From JBFKMV01 sp041629655 (GTDB taxonomy: Bacteria > Acidobacteriota > Polarisedimenticolia > Polarisedimenticolales > Polarisedimenticolaceae), in the NCBI GenBank assembly GCA_041629655.1, contig JBFKMV010000090.1:1-18987 (forward strand): DNA of 18,987 bases, given 5' to 3'. Of this stretch, positions 14,077 to 18,987 are shown in pieces. Numbering within the stretch: position 1 is the first letter of the stretch; every line of letters starts with the position of its first letter. The position numbers and the translations under genes were made by a program. The notes under the pieces were generated by a model. The model saw only the letters and a program-made list of their open reading frames with translations. It was not told the origin of the DNA and searched no databases.

Positions 14077-15120
14077 GTGAGATTCGCGCCCCTCGATCGT
14101 GGAGTCCGGTTCGGCGTCGCGGCCGCGCTCGTCGTGGCGGGCGGCTGCCAGGGCACGCCGCGCGCCGACGTCGAGGTGCCCGACCGCGTGGCGGCCGTCG
14201 TCGAGGAGCGGATCGCAGAGGTCCGCTCCGCGCGGCAGCTGGCGGAGCTGGACCCGCAGCACCCCGAGCAGTACGCGGCGCTGCGAGACGCCGCGCGGAG
14301 CGGGACGCCGTACGTGCGTTTCGCCGCCGCCGACCGGCTCGCGGCCGCCCCGGACGGTCCCGCGGTGCTCGACGAACTGGCGGGAGTCTTCGTGCGGGGC
14401 GATCCCAGGTTCGCGGCCTACTGCACGGCGCGGGCGATCGCCGAGCGCGCGGCCCGCCTCGACGACCCCGGCGCCGCCGAGGCGCTGTACCGGTCGGAGC
14501 TGGAGCGGTCGGACTCGCTCGAGCTGAAGACGATGCTCGGGACGCTGTACCTGGAACGGTCGCCCGGTCCGCCCTCGCCGGAGGTCTGCCGCGCCGCGGG
14601 CCTGGCCCGGGTCGAGGAGGGCTCGGGAATCGTGCAGTACCGCACCCTGCGCCGGCGGGGCGGGACGGCGGACGGGTCCGCGGCCGCGATCGGCGAGCTG
14701 ATCGAGGTGCTCGAGGCCAGCGTGCTGCCGGCCCGGCCCAAGGACCCGACGTTCCCGGCCCGCGCGCAGGGAACGGTCGCCGCGCTGATCGACCGGGGCG
14801 CGCCCGCGGTCGAGGCGCTGCTGGCCCGCTACGGCGAGCGCACCCGGCCCGAGAACGACCGCGATTACCTGACGCTGCTGTACGTGGTGGACGTCCTGCA
14901 GGGTGCCGGTGACGACCGGGCGTTGCCGTTCCTCGAGGCGCTCGAGGACGTTGCCCCGCTCGGCGGACCGTCGCGCAAGAACGTGGCGATGCACCGTGCA
15001 GGCGTCTACGAGCTGCCGCAGGCGGCCGCCGTCGCCCGGGCCTGGATCGAGAGCGGCGTGGCCTACCCGTACCACGACTGGCTCGCCGGGTGGTACCGCT
15101 GGTTCTTCGTTCACGAGTGA
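14077..15120 (+). CDS. Probable lipoprotein with helical-repeat-like sequence
   Basis: This encodes 347 residues. GTG 14077 follows GAGGA at normal spacing, 10 bases after the stop of the large exported protein. The N-terminus has a basic start, a hydrophobic run (VAAALVVAGG) and Cys24, a lipoprotein-like signal although Ala rather than Leu sits at position -3. The mature part is Ala-, Leu-, Glu- and Arg-rich and almost wholly helical, with repeated patterns such as YVRFAAADRLAAAPDGPAVLDEL and AAIGELIEVLEASVL that recall HEAT- or TPR-like repeats. No defined domain is recognised. Spacing on both sides shows that it is part of one operon with the two large exported proteins, perhaps as an envelope-anchored scaffold or assembly factor for them (inference). 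Confidence 0.7.
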   Translation: MRFAPLDRGVRFGVAAALVVAGGCQGTPRADVEVPDRVAAVVEERIAEVRSARQLAELDPQHPEQYAALRDAARSGTPYVRFAAADRLAAAPDGPAVLDELAGVFVRGDPRFAAYCTARAIAERAARLDDPGAAEALYRSELERSDSLELKTMLGTLYLERSPGPPSPEVCRAAGLARVEEGSGIVQYRTLRRRGGTADGSAAAIGELIEVLEASVLPARPKDPTFPARAQGTVAALIDRGAPAVEALLARYGERTRPENDRDYLTLLYVVDVLQGAGDDRALPFLEALEDVAPLGGPSRKNVAMHRAGVYELPQAAAVARAWIESGVAYPYHDWLAGWYRWFFVHE

Positions 15121-15150
15121 GAGACCGCTGAGTCCTAGGGGGGAGCTTCG

Positions 15151-17169
15151 ATGATCCGCCGGTCCAGTCAACGCTTGATGATGCTCGTGGTCCTCGTGGG
15201 TCTCCTGCCCGGCGCGCCCGCGCTGGCGCTGCCGCCGTCGGTGGCGGACGGTCTGGCCTGGCTCGAGGCGAACCAGAACCCCGACGGCTCGTGGGGCGCC
15301 GCTTCCGAGCTCACGGTCACCGGCACCACGCTCGAGACGCTCACCGCGCTCGACCCGTGCACCGCCGCGGTGAGTGGCGGTGCGACGTGGCTGGCCGGCC
15401 AGGGCGCGGCGAATCACGAGTTCCTGGCCCGCCAGACGGCGGGGCTCGCCGGCGAGCCCGAATCGGTCGAGGACGCGCGGTTGCTGGCGCTGGACCTGCT
15501 GTCGCGGCGCAACCCGCCGGAGACGGATGCGGGACTGCCGAACTGGCCCGAGGGTGGATGGGGCATCGCGCCCGGCTTCGAGACCGACAGTCTCACGACC
15601 GCACTGGCGATGCTGGCGCTCGACCGCACCGGTTTCAACGGCGGCTTCAGCGTGACCGACGACACCGTGGCCGGCGGCGCCACCAACGTCTACGAGTGGT
15701 TCATTCCCGGAAACGCCCTCAAGGCGCGGATCCAGATCACCGTCGCCGGGGCGACCGTGCGCCTGCGCATGACCCAGGGTTCCCCGCCGACGCCCTTCGA
15801 CCCCTACTTCGAGCTGCCCCCAGGCGGGCCGTACCTGATCGTGTTCCCCGACTCGGGATTGCCGTTCACCCCCGGCACCAACTACGTCGCGATCGAGAAC
15901 CCCGACGGGCTGGCCCCCACGGCCACGTACTCGATGACGGCCTCCTACGAGACTCCGGACTTCGACACGCGGTCGCTGGCCGAGCCGCTGGAGTACCTGC
16001 GGCAGGCCCAGAACCCGGACGGCGGCTGGGGCAGCCAGCGCGGCGTGGCCAGCGAGTTCTACACCACGCTGCACGTGCTGCTGGCGCTGTTCCCGTACAC
16101 CAGCTACGAGCTGGACACCGAGATCGCGTCCGCGATCGCGCACGTCAAGGGCCAGCAGCTCCCCGACGGCTCGTTCGGCTTCGACGGCTCCACCGTTTCC
16201 TACGTCACCGCGCTGGCCACGCTGGCGCTGGTTCGCGACGAGACGCCGACCTTCGGGGTCGAGACCGGAGACGCGGTGGCCGCACTGAACGCGCTCCAGG
16301 ACGTCGACGGTTCCTGGGACCAGTCGGCGTACGACACCGCGCTGGCGATGCTGGCGCTGTGGGAGCACGAGGTACCGCCCGTGGCCGAGGCGGGTCCCGC
16401 GCAGACGGTGTCGGACGTCGACGAGAACTGCATCGAGAACGTCACGCTGTCCGGCTCGGCCACCGACGGCAACGGCAGCGTCGTCAGCTACGCCTGGAGC
16501 GACGATTGCGTGCAGATCGCGACCGGCAGCTCCGCCGCGGTCAGCCTGGGCGTCGGGACCCACGAGATCGTGCTGACCGTCACGGACGACGCCGGCAACA
16601 CGGCGGTCGACATCGTCACGATCACGGTCGACGGAACGATCGATCACGGTTGCGCCGACACCGATGCGGACGGCGTGCTCGACGACGGCGACGGTTCCGG
16701 CACGGTCGGCGACAACCAGTGCGCCAGCGGCGTGCGGCAGGTCTGCGACGACAACTGCCCGCTGGACTCCAACCCCGACCAGGCCGACGGCGACGGCGAC
16801 CTGTTCGGCGACGTCTGCGACTGCGACCCCGGCGACGGCCAGATCTGGTCCCGGCCGGGCGAGGTCAGCCTGTCGCTGACGCACGACGGCATCACCGGCC
16901 AGACCGACATCAGCTGGGCCGCGCCCGCGGAGACCGGCGGCATCGCGGCGCTGTTCTACGACACGCTGCGTGCCGACGACCCCGCCGACTTCACGGTCGC
17001 GACGTGCCTGGAAACCGACGACGCAGACACCCTGGCCGCCGACACCGCGACGCCCGCCGCCGGCGCGGCGTTCTATTACCTGGTGCGCGCCGAGAACGGC
17101 TGCCCCGGGGGCGGCACGCTGGGCGCGGGATCGAACGGAATCGAGCGCGCGGGGGCGGCCTGCCCCTGA
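15151..17169 (+). CDS. Exported protein with prenyltransferase/squalene-cyclase-type repeats, PPC-like, PKD-like and thrombospondin type 3 regions
   Basis: This encodes 672 residues; GGGGGGAG precedes ATG 15151. The signal peptide ends near residue 26 (APALA). Alpha-toroid repeats carry QW-type motifs: QNPDGSWG (42), QNPDGGWG (287), QLPDGSFG (336), QDVDGSW (383). Between the first and second lies a beta domain (about 165-268; VYEWFIPG..., GPYLIVFPDSG, NYVAIENPDG) resembling the bacterial pre-peptidase C-terminal (PPC) domain. Next come a PKD-like domain (409-494; PPVAEAGP..., YAWSDD, HEIVLTVTDDAGN) and a TSP3-type calcium-binding segment (501-560; DADGVLDDGD, DNCPLDSNPDQADGDGDLFGDVCD). A last beta domain (FN3-like) has two cysteines. 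The QW repeats in secreted proteins act as binding scaffolds rather than cyclases; no DxDD acid motif of squalene cyclases is visible. Confidence 0.85.
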   Translation: MIRRSSQRLMMLVVLVGLLPGAPALALPPSVADGLAWLEANQNPDGSWGAASELTVTGTTLETLTALDPCTAAVSGGATWLAGQGAANHEFLARQTAGLAGEPESVEDARLLALDLLSRRNPPETDAGLPNWPEGGWGIAPGFETDSLTTALAMLALDRTGFNGGFSVTDDTVAGGATNVYEWFIPGNALKARIQITVAGATVRLRMTQGSPPTPFDPYFELPPGGPYLIVFPDSGLPFTPGTNYVAIENPDGLAPTATYSMTASYETPDFDTRSLAEPLEYLRQAQNPDGGWGSQRGVASEFYTTLHVLLALFPYTSYELDTEIASAIAHVKGQQLPDGSFGFDGSTVSYVTALATLALVRDETPTFGVETGDAVAALNALQDVDGSWDQSAYDTALAMLALWEHEVPPVAEAGPAQTVSDVDENCIENVTLSGSATDGNGSVVSYAWSDDCVQIATGSSAAVSLGVGTHEIVLTVTDDAGNTAVDIVTITVDGTIDHGCADTDADGVLDDGDGSGTVGDNQCASGVRQVCDDNCPLDSNPDQADGDGDLFGDVCDCDPGDGQIWSRPGEVSLSLTHDGITGQTDISWAAPAETGGIAALFYDTLRADDPADFTVATCLETDDADTLAADTATPAAGAAFYYLVRAENGCPGGGTLGAGSNGIERAGAACP

Positions 17170-17190
17170 GACCGCGACTCGCCGGGAGTG

Positions 17191-18177
17191 TCAGGTCGAC
17201 GCCGCACGGTTGTTGCGCGCGTGCCGCGCCAGCGCGGCCTCGACGATCTGCCGCGTGAACCCGGCGTGGCCGGCGGGGTCGTGGAGCAGGATCAGGTCGG
17301 CGCTGCCGGGATCGGTCGGCGGGTAGTAGACGCCGCAGTTGGGATTGATCTCCAGCATGTGCGGCGTGCCGTCGCCGTCGACGCGCAGGTCGCAGCGGCC
17401 GAAGCTGGCGCCGTTCAGGGCGACGAAGAACCGCGCCGCCTCGTCGCGCAGCCGCGCCGCGAGCGCCGGGTCCTCCACCGGGGACGAGGTCAGCTCGTTG
17501 TAGTCGATCCACTTCAGCCCGGCGTGCTTGAAGCTCTCGCCGTCCGGGAAGCGGTACTGCATCGGGGTGTAGGTGGTCGGCCGCCCGGGGTCGGCCGGGT
17601 TCTCGGCCACCAGCACCGTGCACTCCAGTCCCTCGACGTACTCCTCGATCAGCGCCGCCTCGTAGCGCGACATGATTTTGCGCGCCTGCCGGCGCAGCCC
17701 GGCCGCGGTGCGCACGCGAGAGGCGCGGCTCAGGCCGACGCTCGCGTAGCTGCTGAAGTGCTTGACGAACAGCGGGAAGCGCAACGTCCCGGCGGCGCGC
17801 TCGACGTCCTCGGGGGTCCGGGCGACGACGTAGGCGGGCGTGGCGATGCCCGCCGCCTGGCAGGCCTGCTTCATCCGCTCCCGCGACGGCTCGTAGAACT
17901 CCGAGGTCGCCCCGGTGAACGGGACGCCGAGCCGCTCCAGGGTCTCCACGACCTCGATCCCCGGCGTCTTCTCGTCCGCCGCGCCGTCGCACAGGTTGAA
18001 GAACAGGTCGAAGCCGTTCTTGGCCAGCGCGGTGACCCGGCCGACGGCGGTCGACTTCCGGAGCGTCGCCACCTCCCAGCTCGCCTCGGGGAGGAACGGC
18101 CGCGGGTCGCAGGGCCAGTCGTCGGCCGGGAACGGATCGGCGTCGAGGTCCTGGGACGTGAGCAGGCAGATGCGCAT
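17191..18177 (-). CDS. ATP-grasp ligase, D-alanine--D-alanine ligase family
   Basis: This encodes 328 residues from ATG 18177 (a TTG at 18186 is possible; neither has a clear ribosome site). The N-terminal part (1-95) has the Ddl-like pattern FDLFFNLCDGAADE and a typical ETLERLGVPFTGATSEFYEPSRERMKQACQAAGI block. The ATP-grasp part has VKHFSSYASVGLS (about 138-150; K139), EEYVEGLECTVLV (178-190), and RCDLRVD...PHMLEINPN (261-280) with D263, E276 and N278 placed to bind Mg-ATP. Such enzymes join an amino acid to another by an acyl-phosphate route. This one is divergent from housekeeping Ddl: the typical serine-rich loop reads HFSSYASVG. The substrate may not be D-alanine. It lies 32 bases after an NmrA-like gene, probably in one operon. 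Confidence 0.82.
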   Translation of the reverse strand: MRICLLTSQDLDADPFPADDWPCDPRPFLPEASWEVATLRKSTAVGRVTALAKNGFDLFFNLCDGAADEKTPGIEVVETLERLGVPFTGATSEFYEPSRERMKQACQAAGIATPAYVVARTPEDVERAAGTLRFPLFVKHFSSYASVGLSRASRVRTAAGLRRQARKIMSRYEAALIEEYVEGLECTVLVAENPADPGRPTTYTPMQYRFPDGESFKHAGLKWIDYNELTSSPVEDPALAARLRDEAARFFVALNGASFGRCDLRVDGDGTPHMLEINPNCGVYYPPTDPGSADLILLHDPAGHAGFTRQIVEAALARHARNNRAAST

Positions 18178-18209
18178 CGATCGCAATCGTAGCGCATCTG
18201 CCCGTCAAG

Positions 18210-18987
18210 TCACTCGGTCGGGATGCGCTTCTTGTTCTCGCCCAGCCAGACCTCGAAGGTCTGGAGCGACGGGTTGAGCTTGCGCGCGACCTCGGGCTTG
18301 CGCGGCCCGCGGAACGCGTCCTGGAAGTCGCGCTTGAACTGGAACATGTTGCCCAGGTCCTCGGCGCCGGGGAAGCCGAAGCCGCGGAAGGCCTCCGGCG
18401 TCACGGCGTTGTAGCGCACCTCGCGGCCCAGCGCCTTGGTCAGCTTGGCCGCCATCTCGGCTCCGGTCAGGTGCTCGCCGGCGATGCCGACGGTCTTGCC
18501 GATGTACTGCCGTCCGTCCTTGAAGATGCCGTAGGCGCAGCCGCCGATGTCCCCGGCCGCGATGCCGGGCAGCTTCTTGTCGCCCATCGGCATCGTGATC
18601 GCGAGCACCCCGTCGGGGCCGGGCTTGGGGTTCATGCCGAAGTGGATCATGTTGTCCCAGTAGAACGACGTCAGCAGGAACGTCGTCGGCACGCCCTCGT
18701 CGGTGAAGAAATGGTCCGCGGCGCCCTTGCCGTCGAAGTGCGGGACCTTGTACTTCTCCATCAGCGTCGGCATCCGGTCGTCGTCGAGCGGCACCCACTT
18801 GCGCGTGTCCTCGAGCGTGGACCAGATCACGTGCCGGAGACCGGCGCGCTTGGCCGCCCGGGCCATCGCCCGGGCCTGCGCCGCCTCCTTCTCGGGCGAG
18901 TAGTGCTCCCAGAAGTTCGTGATGCAGAAGGCGCCGTACGCCCCCTGGAACGCCTTGTCCAGGCTCTGCTCGTTGTCCAGGTCCGCC
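18210..18987 (-). CDS. NmrA/HSCARG-like NAD(P)-binding protein (5' end outside window)
   Basis: The gene enters from the right edge; 258 sense codons and the stop are present. Its first visible residues (ADLDNEQSLDKAFQGAYGAF, then TNFWEH) and RAAKRAGLRHVIWSTLEDT are characteristic of the NmrA-like subfamily of atypical short-chain dehydrogenase-like proteins, in which D..D...L..A..G.YG.F marks the Rossmann core and HVIWST the strand before the active site. The glycine-rich dinucleotide motif must lie outside the window. Continuing motifs include GVPTTFLLTSFYWDN, ITMPMGDKKLPGIAAGDIG and KTVGIAGEHLTGAEMA. Members act as redox sensors or as oxidoreductases; the Ser/Thr-Tyr-Lys set is often incomplete. 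No particular substrate is indicated. Confidence 0.88.
   Translation of the reverse strand, partial: ADLDNEQSLDKAFQGAYGAFCITNFWEHYSPEKEAAQARAMARAAKRAGLRHVIWSTLEDTRKWVPLDDDRMPTLMEKYKVPHFDGKGAADHFFTDEGVPTTFLLTSFYWDNMIHFGMNPKPGPDGVLAITMPMGDKKLPGIAAGDIGGCAYGIFKDGRQYIGKTVGIAGEHLTGAEMAAKLTKALGREVRYNAVTPEAFRGFGFPGAEDLGNMFQFKRDFQDAFRGPRKPEVARKLNPSLQTFEVWLGENKKRIPTE

Noticed and set aside
14071..16884. 937-codon minus-strand frame across the second and third genes of the exported operon
   Set aside because: It spans two real genes and their gap in antisense and shows no family features; typical spurious frame in GC-rich DNA.
1..18987. CRISPR array, tRNA/rRNA genes, insertion sequences or integrase
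   Set aside because: No regularly spaced repeats, no tRNA-like cloverleaf sequence that I could recognise, and no transposase or integrase motifs in any plausible frame.

Overview
The window is about 19 kb of GC-rich DNA, densely coded on both strands, with no rRNA, tRNA, insertion sequence or CRISPR array that I could see. The longest stretch without a gene is about 240 bases (10310-10547). The content suggests a diderm (Gram-negative) bacterium with a large regulatory and secretory repertoire: an outer-membrane beta-barrel, many secreted proteins, an ECF42-type sigma factor, a TIGR02999-type sigma factor coupled to a TPR Ser/Thr kinase, and secreted proteins with Cys-rich, PKD and thrombospondin-3 modules. 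This mix is typical of Acidobacteriota (Thermoanaerobaculia/Holophagae-like) and is also seen in Planctomycetota, Myxococcota and Eisenbacteria-like lineages. The phylum is an inference, not something read directly.

Layout. 1-276 is the start of a minus-strand secreted SnoaL-like protein, divergent from a DUF2231 membrane protein (345-1478). 1611-3809 is a plus-strand operon: a secreted lipocalin-like protein, a YCII/DGPF protein and an ECF42 sigma factor. It is preceded by a bipartite element (TGTCGA-N17-CGTC) that matches the ECF42 target motif as I recall it, so the operon is probably autoregulated. 3823-4880 holds an orphan VapB-like antitoxin converging on a complete Phd/YefM-PIN toxin-antitoxin pair; both promoters look leaderless and carry inverted repeats. 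Then come a small secreted protein followed by strong hairpins (4927-5548), and a 71-residue protein that resembles the N-terminal extension of the kinase encoded next door (5647-5862). Divergent from it, 5975-9009 encodes the TIGR02999 ECF sigma factor and a transmembrane Ser/Thr kinase with TPR repeats, coupled by an ATGA overlap. An outer-membrane beta-barrel gene (9121-9663) meets a second PIN toxin-antitoxin pair (9660-10309) tail to tail, sharing a CTAG.

10548-17169 is a tightly packed operon of three exported proteins behind a good sigma-70 promoter. The first is a 1172-residue protein with a transglutaminase-like domain that has lost its catalytic residues, is split by a ten-cysteine insert, and ends with an HExxH motif and an acidic tail. 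The second is a probable lipoprotein. The third is a prenyltransferase-repeat/PPC/PKD/TSP3 protein. This operon is the best candidate in the window for an undescribed cell-surface system. The window closes with a minus-strand pair: an NmrA-like NAD(P)-binding protein (entering from the right edge) followed by an ATP-grasp ligase of the D-Ala-D-Ala ligase family.
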